Assembly: GCF_000383975.1 (NCBI RefSeq)
Contig: NZ_KB913017.1
Location: 1,717,105-1,781,104 of the forward strand
From: Natronorubrum tibetense GA33
Lineage (GTDB): Archaea; Halobacteriota; Halobacteria; Halobacteriales; Natrialbaceae
DNA length: 64,000 bases
Reading direction: 5' to 3'
Below the pieces are notes generated by a model. It saw nothing but the letters and a program-made list of their open reading frames with translations, had not been told where the DNA came from and made no database searches. Both the position numbers and the translations under genes were made by a program. This document shows, piece by piece, positions 27,073 through 35,599 of this stretch. Position 1 is the stretch's first letter; each line of letters begins with the position of its first letter.

Positions 27073-27079
27073 TTAAATA
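27073..27079 (+). promoter_or_regulatory. TATA box of the ABC transporter operon
   Basis: TTAAATA lies 26-32 bases before ATG 27105, so a leaderless mRNA is expected. Confidence 0.6.
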
Positions 27080-27104
27080 CTCGTTCTGTGTGTTATCCAA
27101 CAAA

Positions 27105-28085
27105 ATGGCTGCGATCGAAACGATCGGACTGACGAAGGAGTACGGTGAGCTTACGGCCGTCAACGATCTCGCCCTCACGGTCGAGGAGGGCGAGGTGTTC
27201 GGATTTTTAGGGCCGAACGGCGCGGGGAAGTCGACGACGATCAACATGCTGCTCGATTTTACCCGTCCGAGCGCGGGGTCGGCGACGGTGCTCGGTTACG
27301 ATGCCCAGCGCGAGGCCGACGACATCAGCCCCCGGGTCGGTGTCCTGCCGGAGGGGTTCGACATCTACCCGCGCCTCTCGGGTCGCCGGCACATCGAGTT
27401 CGCGATCGAGACGAAAGACGCCGCCGACGACCCCGATGCACTCCTCGAGCGCGTGGGACTCTCGGCTGACGACGCTGTACGCCCTGCCGGGGACTACTCC
27501 AAGGGGATGCGCCAGCGACTCGCGACCGGGATGGCGCTGGTTGGCGATCCCGACGTGTTGATCATGGACGAACCCTCGAGCGGGCTCGATCCCCACGGCA
27601 TCCGCGAGATGCAAGAACTCGTCCGCTCGGAGGCCGAAGCGGGGACGACCGTCTTCTTCTCGAGTCACATCTTAGAACACGTCGAGGCCGTCTGCGACCG
27701 GATCGGCGTGCTAAACGAGGGCGAACTCGTCGCCGTCGATACCATCGAGGGGCTCCGCGAGTCGGTCGGTGGCGGCGGGACGATGGAACTGGTGCTCGCC
27801 GATTCCGCCGGCAACTTCCGTGACGCGGTCCGTGCCGTCGACGGGATCAGTGAGGTTACCGCGTCCGGCCGCAGCCTCGAGTGCTCGGTCACCGACCCGG
27901 CGGCGAAAGCCGACGCCGTGATCGCACTCGATCGAGCGGGGACGACGGTTCGGGATATGCGGATCGAGGACGTCTCGCTCGAGTCGCTGTTCACGACGCT
28001 GACGAACGGCGGCGGCGAGACCGAGGACCGGAGCGCCGACGAACCGGCGAGTTCCGTGGCCGCGAAACCGGAGGCGGCCGAATGA
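27105..28085 (+). CDS. ABC transporter ATP-binding protein
   Basis: The protein has 326 residues. Walker A GPNGAGKST, the signature region YSKGMRQRL, Walker B VLIMDEPSSGLD and the H-loop SSHIL are all present. The last 90 residues form an accessory domain of the CcmA/DrrA-type exporters. It powers the permease encoded by the next gene, whose ATG overlaps this stop codon (ATGA). The cargo is unknown; lipid, drug or copper-type (NosF-like) export are family possibilities. The start is chosen from the TATA box. Confidence 0.92.
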   Translation: MAAIETIGLTKEYGELTAVNDLALTVEEGEVFGFLGPNGAGKSTTINMLLDFTRPSAGSATVLGYDAQREADDISPRVGVLPEGFDIYPRLSGRRHIEFAIETKDAADDPDALLERVGLSADDAVRPAGDYSKGMRQRLATGMALVGDPDVLIMDEPSSGLDPHGIREMQELVRSEAEAGTTVFFSSHILEHVEAVCDRIGVLNEGELVAVDTIEGLRESVGGGGTMELVLADSAGNFRDAVRAVDGISEVTASGRSLECSVTDPAAKADAVIALDRAGTTVRDMRIEDVSLESLFTTLTNGGGETEDRSADEPASSVAAKPEAAE

Positions 28086-28957
28086 CCCAACACATCACCA
28101 CTGTCGCGCGAAAGGAGTTCGAAGACGCCGGCCGCTCGAAACTGCTCTGGGCGCTGACCGCCCTGCTCGTCGGCCTCGTCACCGTCGGCTACGTCGCGAT
28201 CTGGTACACGGCAGACGACGTGACGGCCGCCGAGGTGCTCGGTTTCATCGCGCTCCCGCTGCAGACGATCATCCCGATCGCCGCGCTCATCGTCGGTTAC
28301 ATGGCCGTCGTCGGAGAGCGTCGATCGGGCAGCATCAAACTCCTGCTCGGCTTGCCGCCCAACCGGACCGACATCGTGTTCGGGAAACTGCTCGGTCGGA
28401 TGGCGGTCGTCGCGACGGCCGTCTTCCTCGCGTTCGTCGTCGCGCTGGTTCTGGGCGCGGTGCTGTTCGGTTCTGTCCCGTTCGTCGACTGGCTCGCGTT
28501 CGGTGCCATCTCGATACTGTTCGGCGTGTCGTTTGCGGGGCTGGCCGTCGGCGTCTCCGCCGGCGTCTCGACGCGGGGGAAGTCGATGGCAATCGTCGTC
28601 GGACTCTACATGCTCGTCCTCGCGCTGTGGGAGCTCGTCACGGCCGGCCCGTACTACCTCATCTACGGCGAGGGACCGCCGGTCGAGGCCGAAGCGTGGT
28701 ACCTGTTCGTCGGTCAGTTCAACCCGATCACCACCTACACCACGCTGGTCGGCAACGTCGTCGAGGGCGAGGTCTTCCCCTTCATGTTCCAGTACGGACT
28801 CGAGGACTTCGAGGCCGCCGGAATGACGCCCGCCGAACGGTACGCGGGCGACGCGCCGTTTTACCTGCAGGACTGGTTCGGCCTCGTCGTCCTGCTGTGC
28901 TGGCTGGTCGTGCCCGTCGCGATCGGCTACTATCGGTTCCAGAAGACGGATCTGTAG
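28082..28957 (+). CDS. ABC-2 type transporter permease
   Basis: The protein has 291 residues and about six membrane helices. It begins MTQHITTVARKEFEDAGRSKLLW, and the motif VVGERRSGSIKLLLGLPPNRTDIVFGKLLG is typical of ABC-2/NosY-type permeases. A longer loop (about 190-265) lies between the last helices and probably faces outside. It overlaps the ATPase gene by four bases, so translation is coupled. It is the exporter's membrane subunit. Confidence 0.9.
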   Translation: MTQHITTVARKEFEDAGRSKLLWALTALLVGLVTVGYVAIWYTADDVTAAEVLGFIALPLQTIIPIAALIVGYMAVVGERRSGSIKLLLGLPPNRTDIVFGKLLGRMAVVATAVFLAFVVALVLGAVLFGSVPFVDWLAFGAISILFGVSFAGLAVGVSAGVSTRGKSMAIVVGLYMLVLALWELVTAGPYYLIYGEGPPVEAEAWYLFVGQFNPITTYTTLVGNVVEGEVFPFMFQYGLEDFEAAGMTPAERYAGDAPFYLQDWFGLVVLLCWLVVPVAIGYYRFQKTDL

Positions 28958-28981
28958 GCTCCCACCGGCGAGCCTACATGC

Positions 28982-29272
28982 CTACATTCGCAACAACTGC
29001 GCGTGCAGCGTCGACCCCACCTCGAGGACGTTCGCCTCGTCGATAAAGCCCTCCGCGATGGCGAGTTCGACGGCCTCTCGACCGACAATGTTGGCGACGT
29101 CCGCTCGAGCGAGGCTGTCGACGACGGCTCCCTCGTCGGCCCCGTCGCCGCCGTAGAACTCCTCCGTGACGGTCAGCGAAATCTCCTCGGTCTCGAACGT
29201 CTCGCCGAGGACGTCCTCGTCGCAGACGGCGACCAGCAGCCCTTCCGGCGTCTCTCGTTCGTTGACGATCAT
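28982..29272 (-). CDS. DUF424 family protein
   Basis: The 96-residue protein MIVNERETPEGLLVAVCDEDVLGETFE... has the core '...VNIVGREAVELAIAEGFIDEANVLEVGSTLHAQLLRM'-like C terminus of DUF424. This is an archaeal family of unknown function often found near translation genes. It is soluble. The start lies only 3 bases after the stop of the TPR gene, so both are one operon. The conserved single cysteine is in AVCDEDV. Confidence 0.88.
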   Translation of the reverse strand: MIVNERETPEGLLVAVCDEDVLGETFETEEISLTVTEEFYGGDGADEGAVVDSLARADVANIVGREAVELAIAEGFIDEANVLEVGSTLHAQLLRM

Positions 29273-29275
29273 TCG

Positions 29276-30166
29276 TTACTCGAGCCGCCACTCCTCGTCG
29301 TCTCGGTCGGAGGCGCGGCCGGGGTCGGTGATGTCGGTCCCGGTTCCGTCTCTGGGACCCTGCTGGCCCGAGCGCCCGTCCGGAACGCCCGCCGAATCGG
29401 GCGTGTGGCCCTGTGTCTCTCTGCGCTCGTCTACCATCTCCTGTTCGGCTCGCTCGAGCATCTCGTTTGCCTCCTCGGCGATCTCCTCGGCCTCGTCGTA
29501 TTCGCCCAGATCCTCGAGGATCTCGGCTTTTTCCTCGAGCACCTTGGCGTTGCGCAGCCCCAGTCGGATCGCGTTGTCGATGCAGTGTAAGGCCTCCTCG
29601 GCCAGCCCGCGCTCCGAGAGGAAAAAGGCCCGGTTGAACCAGCCCTCGGCGAAGCGCTCGTCGACCTCGACGGCGCGTTCGGCGTGTTCTAAGGCCTGTG
29701 CGGTCTCGCCGAACTCCCAGAGCGCGTAGGCGAGGTTCGTCTCGGCGGTCGCGGCGTGTTCGCTCTCCTCGTCGATTCGGAGCGCTTCTCGGTGGGAGCC
29801 GATCGCCTCGTCGTACTCCTCGAGTTCGGCGTGAGCGACGCCCTTGTTGACCCAGGCCTCCTGGGTCGTGCGGTCGTCGTCGGCGAACTGGGCGGCCCGC
29901 TCGAAGGCGTCGGTCGCCTGCTCGTAGCGGTTGATCTGCATGTAGTTCAGCCCGACGTCGAGTAGCTCGTCCGCGTCAACGTCGTCGCTGCCGATGTTGT
30001 GTTTGTCGAGCGTGTCGGTCACGACCCGCGAATCGACGGGGTCGACCTTCGAGGGGTCGACGCCCAGCTCCGGCGGGTCCAGATCGAACTCGTCGTAGGC
30101 GTCGCTGAACCCCTCTCCCTCGGAGAAGCGGTGGTTTCGATCGTCGTCGCCCTCTCGATCAGTCAT
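29276..30166 (-). CDS. TPR-repeat protein
   Basis: The protein has 296 residues. After an acidic N-terminal 60 residues come at least four tetratricopeptide repeats (for example 'DVGLNYMQINRYEQATDAFERAAQF', 'WVNKGVAHAELEEYDEAIGSHREAL', 'NLAYALWEFGETAQALEHAERAVEV'), then a polar, disordered tail. It is a cytoplasmic protein-protein interaction scaffold with unknown partner. TGTTAAGG at 30191-30198 (CCTTAACA on the minus strand) lies 25-32 bases before ATG 30166. It is first in the operon with DUF424. Confidence 0.88.
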   Translation of the reverse strand: MTDREGDDDRNHRFSEGEGFSDAYDEFDLDPPELGVDPSKVDPVDSRVVTDTLDKHNIGSDDVDADELLDVGLNYMQINRYEQATDAFERAAQFADDDRTTQEAWVNKGVAHAELEEYDEAIGSHREALRIDEESEHAATAETNLAYALWEFGETAQALEHAERAVEVDERFAEGWFNRAFFLSERGLAEEALHCIDNAIRLGLRNAKVLEEKAEILEDLGEYDEAEEIAEEANEMLERAEQEMVDERRETQGHTPDSAGVPDGRSGQQGPRDGTGTDITDPGRASDRDDEEWRLE

Positions 30167-30247
30167 TGCCGTAGTTGTGGCGGCGACGACTGTTAAGGCC
30201 TGCGACACGGCTACCGACTGCCGGCGAAGCGTTGGTCGATGGTCTCC

Positions 30248-31897
30248 TCAGAGTCGCTTGCTGAGGCGTCTGGTCGCCGTCCGGATCGACTGCGTCGTCG
30301 CTGCGGGGTGGGGCAGACCGAGTCGGTATCGGAACTGATCCTGTCGCTTGAACGGCTCGAAGACGGCCGGCTCCTGGAGTTCCCAGCACTGCGGCCTCGA
30401 TCCCCGATACCGGGCTCGATCGAGGATCGCACTCGCCGCGCGACGCCCGGCTTCGTTGGCGGACTCCATCGAGGCCAGATCGGCGTTCGTTCGCACGTAG
30501 TCGCCGGCCAGCGTGAGGTTCCGGACGGCCGTGTCCGCCGCCGGCCGGTTTCGGAGCGAGCCGACGGTGTTGATCAACAGTGGGGATCGGTTCGCAACGC
30601 CGTCGTCCGTTTCGACGATCGCCGGATCGAGGAACCAGTCGACCAGCATTTCGTCTGTGAGTCGCGTCCCGGGGCCGGTCAGGTGATCGTCCGACGCGTT
30701 CAGGTGCGCTTTCAGCTGCGCCCAGATCTCCTCGGCGATCTCCTCGCGCGTACACGCTCTGGCTGGCTTCTCGTGGACGATTCCGGGCGTCTCCCAGTCG
30801 GAGGCGATCACCGAGAGGACGCCCTCGACCGCGTCGGGGCCCCGACTTTCGAGATCGTAGTCGGTCCAGAACTGTCGCTGGGAGATCGACGTCAGCGCCC
30901 AGGGGGCGTCGGCGTACACCTGATGGCCTCGCGTCAGTTCGACGTCCTCGCTCAGATAGAACTGGATGCCGTTCATCCAGGCCGTCTCGAGTCGCTCGAT
31001 GCGGCCCAGTTCCGGCGCGGCCCGGCGCAGTTCGGGCGTGACGAAATTTGGTGCGACGTCGACCGGCACGGCCAGGACGTACTCGTCGGCCGCGATCGTC
31101 CGGCCGTCGGCCAGCGCGACGCCGGTGATTCGCCTCCCGTCGAACTCGAGGCCGCGAGCTGGCGCGTTTCGCTGCACGTCGACGCCGAGCGTCTCGAGGT
31201 ACCGAACCCACGGATCGATCCAGGCGTTGTTCGTCGGCGCGTTCAGGATGCGCTCGGTCGGCCGGCTCGCGTCGAGCTGCCCGAACAGGAGCTGGAGGTA
31301 GATGGTCCCGATCGTCCGGGCGCTGCCGACCTCCGGACGAAGCGCCACCAGCGACTGCGTCGCGTACGCGAGTCGGTCGCGGAACTCCTGGGAGCGGTTC
31401 TCGGCGTCGATGAACGTCCACCAGGAGACGTCGTCGAGTTCGCCCTCGCGTCGATCGTCGCACGCGGTCAGCAGGTACAGCAGCCGCTCGAGCAGGAATC
31501 GAACGTCCGCAGCGGGGAGATCCTCGACGAACGCCGGACGCAGCGCCTCGAGCCACTCGCGAAGCGAGTCGGGGGCGGTGGTAGAGGCGATCCGGTCAAC
31601 GTCGTCGACCCCCGCGATGAGCGTCGCTTCGGTCTCGACGAGGTTGTCCGCGACGGTCCCGGTACCGTCGGGGATTCGCTCCATCGTATCGACGACGTGC
31701 CGGTAGAACGCCGGGAAGAACCGGAAGCCGTGCTCGCCGTGGAGCGGCGCCGGCCCGTCCGCGATCGGCATCGACCGGGCCTTCCCGCCGAACCGGTCGT
31801 TCGCCTCGAGGACGGTTACGTCGAACCCGCGCTCAGCGAGTTCGTGGGCCGTCGTGAGTCCCCCGATTCCGCCACCGACGACGGCGATTGCTGTCAT
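30248..31897 (-). CDS. FAD-dependent phytoene-desaturase-like oxidoreductase
   Basis: The protein has 549 residues. An N-terminal dinucleotide-binding GGGIGGLTTAHELAERGFDVTVLEANDRFGGKARS (GxGxxG plus the E and GG motifs) marks the amine oxidase/phytoene desaturase superfamily. The C-terminal LTLAGDYVRTNADLASMESANEAGRRAA is the second FAD motif. It is close to the hydroxysqualene dehydroxylase (HpnE) and phytoene/carotene desaturase-like group. Isoprenoid (squalene or carotenoid) chemistry is likely; no other carotenoid gene is in the window. The tail is basic. Confidence 0.85.
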   Translation of the reverse strand: MTAIAVVGGGIGGLTTAHELAERGFDVTVLEANDRFGGKARSMPIADGPAPLHGEHGFRFFPAFYRHVVDTMERIPDGTGTVADNLVETEATLIAGVDDVDRIASTTAPDSLREWLEALRPAFVEDLPAADVRFLLERLLYLLTACDDRREGELDDVSWWTFIDAENRSQEFRDRLAYATQSLVALRPEVGSARTIGTIYLQLLFGQLDASRPTERILNAPTNNAWIDPWVRYLETLGVDVQRNAPARGLEFDGRRITGVALADGRTIAADEYVLAVPVDVAPNFVTPELRRAAPELGRIERLETAWMNGIQFYLSEDVELTRGHQVYADAPWALTSISQRQFWTDYDLESRGPDAVEGVLSVIASDWETPGIVHEKPARACTREEIAEEIWAQLKAHLNASDDHLTGPGTRLTDEMLVDWFLDPAIVETDDGVANRSPLLINTVGSLRNRPAADTAVRNLTLAGDYVRTNADLASMESANEAGRRAASAILDRARYRGSRPQCWELQEPAVFEPFKRQDQFRYRLGLPHPAATTQSIRTATRRLSKRL

Positions 31898-32027
31898 TGC
31901 CCCAGTGTACGGTTTCTACGCAAATAGCCCGCGTCCCTAACAACGTCAGTCGGCGACGACGGGAAACCGAGCGTCGTCGTGGCCCGGCCTAGCTTCAATA
32001 CTCGGACGGCCGAACGTTCCCGTGAGC

Positions 32028-32585
32028 ATGCGACTTTTCGTCAGCGTCGACCTGCCCGACGACCTCGCGGAACCGGTTGCCGACCTCCAGACCGAGTTTG
32101 GCGACGCGAGCGGCCTGAGTTTCACCGATCCCGAACAAGCCCACCTCACCATGAAGTTCCTCGGCGAGGTCGACGAGGACCGACTCCCGGCCCTCGAGCG
32201 CGAACTCGAGGCCGCCGTCGAGGACGCCGACGTCACTCGCTTCACCGCCCGATTCGGCGGGCTGGGGGTTTTCCCGAGTCTCGACTACATCAGCGTCATC
32301 TGGCTCGGCGTCGAACGCGGCGGCGAGGAACTCATTCGGCTCCACGAGACGATCGAGGAGCGAACGACCGCGATGGGATTCGAACCGGAGTCTCACGACT
32401 TCACACCCCACGTCACGCTCGCGCGCATGGAGCACGCGGGTGGGAAGGATCGCGTCCAGGAACTGGTTCGAGAGCGCGATCCGACGGTCGGGGAAATGAC
32501 GGTCGACGAAGTCCGGCTGACCGAGAGCACGCTCACCGACGAGGGGCCGATGTACTCGACGCTTGAGTCGTTCCCGCTCGAGTAG
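32028..32585 (+). CDS. thpR: RNA 2',3'-cyclic phosphodiesterase (2H family)
   Basis: The protein has 185 residues. The two H-x-T motifs, AHLTMKF (about 43) and PHVTLAR (about 132), define the 2H phosphoesterase superfamily (LigT/ThpR). Members open 2',3'-cyclic phosphates at RNA ends or ligate tRNA halves in vitro. The start is ATG 32028 (MRLFVSVDLP); a GTG six bases upstream is possible. It is a single-gene unit with a TATA-like CAATAC about 30 bases before the start. Confidence 0.9.
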   Translation: MRLFVSVDLPDDLAEPVADLQTEFGDASGLSFTDPEQAHLTMKFLGEVDEDRLPALERELEAAVEDADVTRFTARFGGLGVFPSLDYISVIWLGVERGGEELIRLHETIEERTTAMGFEPESHDFTPHVTLARMEHAGGKDRVQELVRERDPTVGEMTVDEVRLTESTLTDEGPMYSTLESFPLE

Positions 32586-32701
32586 CGCCGGTCGTTCCCG
32601 CTCGAGACCGTCGAATCTCTCTCGAACGTGGCGCGTACCGACGACCTACGCGCGGCTAGACCGTTCGTACACCGGTCCGGCTGAACAATGCAGGAGGCCC
32701 G

Positions 32702-32709
32702 CTCATAAC
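32702..32709 (+). promoter_or_regulatory. TATA box of the frameshifted metallopeptidase-like gene
   Basis: CTCATAAC lies 28-35 bases before ATG 32737. This marks the likely real start although the reading frame breaks nine codons later. Confidence 0.45.
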
Positions 32710-32736
32710 ACCGACCGGTGTAGCGGTTCGTAGACG

Positions 32737-33743
32737 ATGGTGGCTTTCGCCGGTGATCGGCCCTGACTCCTTCGGTTCCCTCGTCCGCGCGACTTCCCGC
32801 GAGCACGGACGGGCGACTCGTCTCCCGACGGGAGCTATTGGTCTCGCTCGGCGGGGCGGCCGCCGTCTCGAGCGTCCGTGCCGACCCGCTGAGCGGGCTC
32901 GCCAGCGACGATGACGCGCCGCTACACGTCCGCGTCTATCCCCGGCCGGTGCCGCTGTGGGCCTGGACCCGGTACGGTTTCGACGGCGTTCGGGAGGACT
33001 GGCCGCCGCCGTTTCGGGACGCGCTTTCGGCCATCGAGGACGCGTTCGAACAGATACTCGCGTACGCCAACGGACGCTCGCGCCTCGAGGGACATGAGGC
33101 GGCCGTCGAACGCGGCGACCTCGTTCGGCTGCTGTTTCCGTCGGTCGCCGATCCGTCCGAGGCGGTGGTTCCCTCGCTCGAGACGGTGCTCGAGGGCTTT
33201 CGCACGCGACTCGACGAGCGCGACGCGCTGACGGGTTCGACCTGTCACGCCCTGCTGTGCTGGGCTCCGCTGAACCATCGCGTCGGCTACGGCGGGACAC
33301 TCTCTCCGAACGCGTGGACGGGTAACGTGACGGGACAACCGACCGACACCGGCGACTCGCTGACCGTTGCGAACCTCGGTGCGACCGAGCTCTGGGACTC
33401 GCGGGCGGTCACGCGGAACATGGCGATCCACGAGGTCTTGCACACGTTTCTCTCGACCGATGTCGTCGAATCTGTCGTCGGCTCGAGTTGCGATCACGAC
33501 CTCGGAACCGCGGTGCGGGTCGACGACGAGACGATGCAGGTCTCCCCGATGGCGACCGCCTACGCCGGGCCGGACGAGATCGGCGGCGGCACCCGATTCC
33601 ACGGCACCGGCTGCTACGATCACGAGGAGTTCCACCGTCACGACGGGTTCGAGGGTGTCGAGAACTGGACGTACACGACCGAACTCAGCGAGGCGACGCT
33701 CGAGGCCGTGACGCGCTATCTCGAGACCGGTATCGACGGATAA
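32737..33743 (+). CDS. Tat-exported HExxH protein, likely frameshifted near 32761
   Basis: From about 32757 to 33743 one frame is open and encodes a twin-arginine signal (SRRELLVSLGGAAAVSS, from 32823) and then a 290-residue domain. That domain carries the zinc-protease motif HEVLH, a later SSCDHDLG and a Met-turn-like SPMATAY. That frame has no ATG or GTG before the signal. In another frame ATG 32737, well placed behind a TATA box, gives MVAFAGDRP and then a stop. One extra C in the CCC run at 32761-32763 would join the two in frame. The gene is therefore either a pseudogene by a 1-base loss or the sequence has an error. It is possibly a secreted metallopeptidase (inference). Confidence 0.7.
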
Positions 33744-33789
33744 CTGGGCTGAACGGCCCGCTGGACGCGCGTCTCCAAGATGGACAAGA

Positions 33790-33797
33790 TTTTATGC
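33790..33797 (+). promoter_or_regulatory. TATA box of the rpl39e-rpl31e-eif6 operon
   Basis: TTTTATGC lies 25-32 bases before ATG 33822. Confidence 0.55.
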
Positions 33798-33821
33798 CAG
33801 CGTAGGCTACCTGTGGCTACT

Positions 33822-33974
33822 ATGGGTAAGAAAACGAAGGGCAAGAAAAAGCGTCTTGCCAAACTCGAGAACCAGAACAGCCGCGTTCCGGCCTGGGTCA
33901 TGATGAAGACCGACATGGAAGTGCAGCGAAACCCGAAGCGACGCAACTGGCGGCGCAACGACACTGACGAGTAA
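33822..33974 (+). CDS. rpl39e: 50S ribosomal protein L39e
   Basis: This very basic 50-residue protein, [20 protein letters not shown] and so on to [11 protein letters not shown], is the archaeal/eukaryotic L39e. It is an extended protein lining the exit tunnel of the large subunit. An upstream in-frame ATG at 33780 precedes the TATA box and is rejected. The next gene starts two bases after the stop. Confidence 0.97.
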   Translation: MGKKTKGKKKRLAKLENQNSRVPAWVMMKTDMEVQRNPKRRNWRRNDTDE

Positions 33975-33976
33975 CG

Positions 33977-34255
33977 ATGAGTGCAAGTGATTTCGAGGAA
34001 CGCGTCGTTACCGTTCCACTGCGCGATGTCAAGAAGGGCGCGAACCACGAGGCCGCCGACTACGCGATGCGACTCGTTCGCGAACACCTCGCGAAACACT
34101 TCGCGGTCGACGAAGAGGCCATCCGACTGGACCCCTCGATCAACGAGGAAATCTGGTCGAACGGCCGTTCAAACCCGCCGCGAAAGCTCCGCGTCCGCGC
34201 GGCCCGCTTCGACGAAGAGGGTGAGGCCGTCGTCGAGGCCGAGGTCGCCGAGTAA
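33977..34255 (+). CDS. rpl31e: 50S ribosomal protein L31e
   Basis: The 92-residue [31 protein letters not shown]... is L31e, a protein near the tunnel exit of the archaeal large subunit. It is the second gene of the operon, with L39e before and aIF6 after, each a few bases apart. The length and the core '[27 protein letters not shown]' are as usual. Confidence 0.97.
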   Translation: MSASDFEERVVTVPLRDVKKGANHEAADYAMRLVREHLAKHFAVDEEAIRLDPSINEEIWSNGRSNPPRKLRVRAARFDEEGEAVVEAEVAE

Positions 34256-34257
34256 AT

Positions 34258-34923
34258 TTGCAACGACTCGCCTTTGTTGGGTCGTCGTACATCGGGGTCT
34301 TCGCCCGGGCGACCGACTCGTGCGTGCTCGTTCGCCCGGACGTCGACGACGACGTCATCGACGACCTGACCGACGAACTCGAGGTGCCCGCGGTCCCGAC
34401 GACCGTGGGTGGCTCCTCGACGGTCGGTGCGTTAGCGACGGGTAACGAGAACGGACTCCTCGTCAGTTCGCGCGTCCTCGAGTACGAACGCGAACGACTC
34501 GAGGAGGAAGTCGATCTCCCCGTCGCGGAACTGCCGGGGAACATCAACGCCGCGGGGAACGTCGTGCTGGCGAACGACTACGGCGCGTACGTCCACCCCG
34601 ACCTTCCGCGGGAGACGATCCAGATCGTCAAGGACACCCTCGAGGTGCCCGTCGAACGCGGCGACCTCGCGGGCGTTCGAACCGTTGGGACGGCCGCGGT
34701 CACGACGAACACTGGGGTGCTCTGTCACCCGAAATCGACCGACGAGGAACTCGACACGCTCGAGGAAGTCCTCGACGTCCGGGCCGATGTCGGTACCGTC
34801 AACTACGGCGCGCCGCTGCTCGGATCGGGCCTGCTCGCCAACGAGTCCGGCTACGTCGTCGGACAGGATACAACCGGACCCGAACTCGGCCGGATCGAGG
34901 ACGCGCTGGGCTATCTCGAGTAG
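34258..34923 (+). CDS. eif6: Translation initiation factor aIF6 (TTG start)
   Basis: The 221-residue (M)[27 protein letters not shown]... is the anti-association factor IF6, a five-fold pentein that binds the large subunit and blocks premature subunit joining. The five repeated alpha/beta units are visible ([39 protein letters not shown] and so on). The only suitable start is TTG at 34258, two bases after the rpl31e stop. This is a rare start that may limit expression. It is the last gene of the L39e-L31e-aIF6 operon. Confidence 0.95.
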   Translation: MQRLAFVGSSYIGVFARATDSCVLVRPDVDDDVIDDLTDELEVPAVPTTVGGSSTVGALATGNENGLLVSSRVLEYERERLEEEVDLPVAELPGNINAAGNVVLANDYGAYVHPDLPRETIQIVKDTLEVPVERGDLAGVRTVGTAAVTTNTGVLCHPKSTDEELDTLEEVLDVRADVGTVNYGAPLLGSGLLANESGYVVGQDTTGPELGRIEDALGYLE

Positions 34924-35177
34924 TTCATTTCGGTCGATATTCGACCGGTTTCGCCATCTCCGTTCCGTTCTCGTCTGGAGTGCTGAGAGTGTCAGGAGCG
35001 CCAGTCGTCTCGGACATCTAGTCCAGCCTCGACCGCTCGCTACCGTGGCAACGAGGATCTCCACACCCTCCCCAACCGATTCACTCAGTCACTCCGTTCT
35101 TTCGTTCATCCCTCGCGCGATTTCGAGACGCAGTTCGCGGTCGCTCACTGCGTCTCAGCACACGCCATCGCATCGGG
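34924..35177. repeat. Dispersed intergenic repeat, copy A
   Basis: This gene-free stretch contains GGCAACGAGGATCTCCAC (35047-35064) and CTCCCCAACCGATT (35068-35081). It then has a run of TCACTC/TTCGTTC motifs ending CTCACTGCGTCTCAGC. The same blocks in the same order recur at about 53925-54290, and partly at 41771-41940. Confidence 0.6.
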
Positions 35178-35489
35178 CTATTGCTGTTCGAACTGATGCC
35201 GGACGATTTCGCTGTCGTCGTCCCACTCGAAGTTGTCGTGGGCGCGCTCGAGCAGGTTGCGATAGCCCTCGAGATCGTCCATCCCTTCGGCCTGGGCGTC
35301 TTCGTCGGTCAGATCCCCGAGCGTGCGCTCGGTGATATCGGTTACCTCGAACGTGGTGTCTTCGATCGTGAACGTATCGCCGGGGTCGGCGTACTGATGG
35401 CCGCGGTGGATCTGTGTCACATCGCCCTCGAGGGCCTGCGTTTGCATTCGTTCGCTGGGCAGTAGCTCGCCGGGATCGAGTTCGCTCAT
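35178..35489 (-). CDS. ASCH-domain protein
   Basis: The 103-residue MSELDPGELLPSERMQTQALEGDVTQIHRGHQYADPGDTFTIEDTTFEVTDITERTLGDLTDEDAQAEG is a compact beta-barrel. The 'T-I-H-R-G' segment and 'F-E-V-T-D-I-x-E-x-T-L-G-D-L' are typical of the ASCH (PUA-like) superfamily. Such domains bind RNA or nucleobases and may act in translation or RNA modification; the function is not shown here. The internal ATG 35489 is preferred as the family begins there. The gene sits opposite to the ribosomal cluster it interrupts. Confidence 0.8.
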   Translation of the reverse strand: MSELDPGELLPSERMQTQALEGDVTQIHRGHQYADPGDTFTIEDTTFEVTDITERTLGDLTDEDAQAEGMDDLEGYRNLLERAHDNFEWDDDSEIVRHQFEQQ

Positions 35490-35569
35490 GTGACTTCGTT
35501 CGGCGGCCGCGGTAAAACCGTTTGGCACCGCCCGTGTGACTGTGTCACCGCGTTGCTCTATCGGGAATG

Positions 35570-35577
35570 TTTATATT
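35570..35577 (+). promoter_or_regulatory. TATA box of the DUF6159 gene
   Basis: TTTATATT lies 23-30 bases before ATG 35600. Confidence 0.6.
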
Positions 35578-35599
35578 GAACGACGGACACGATCCGCGT

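Noticed and set aside
30239-31927. A 562-codon open frame on the plus strand
   Set aside because: It lies antisense to the clear FAD oxidoreductase and has the Arg/Asp/Val-rich composition of a mirror frame in GC-rich DNA.
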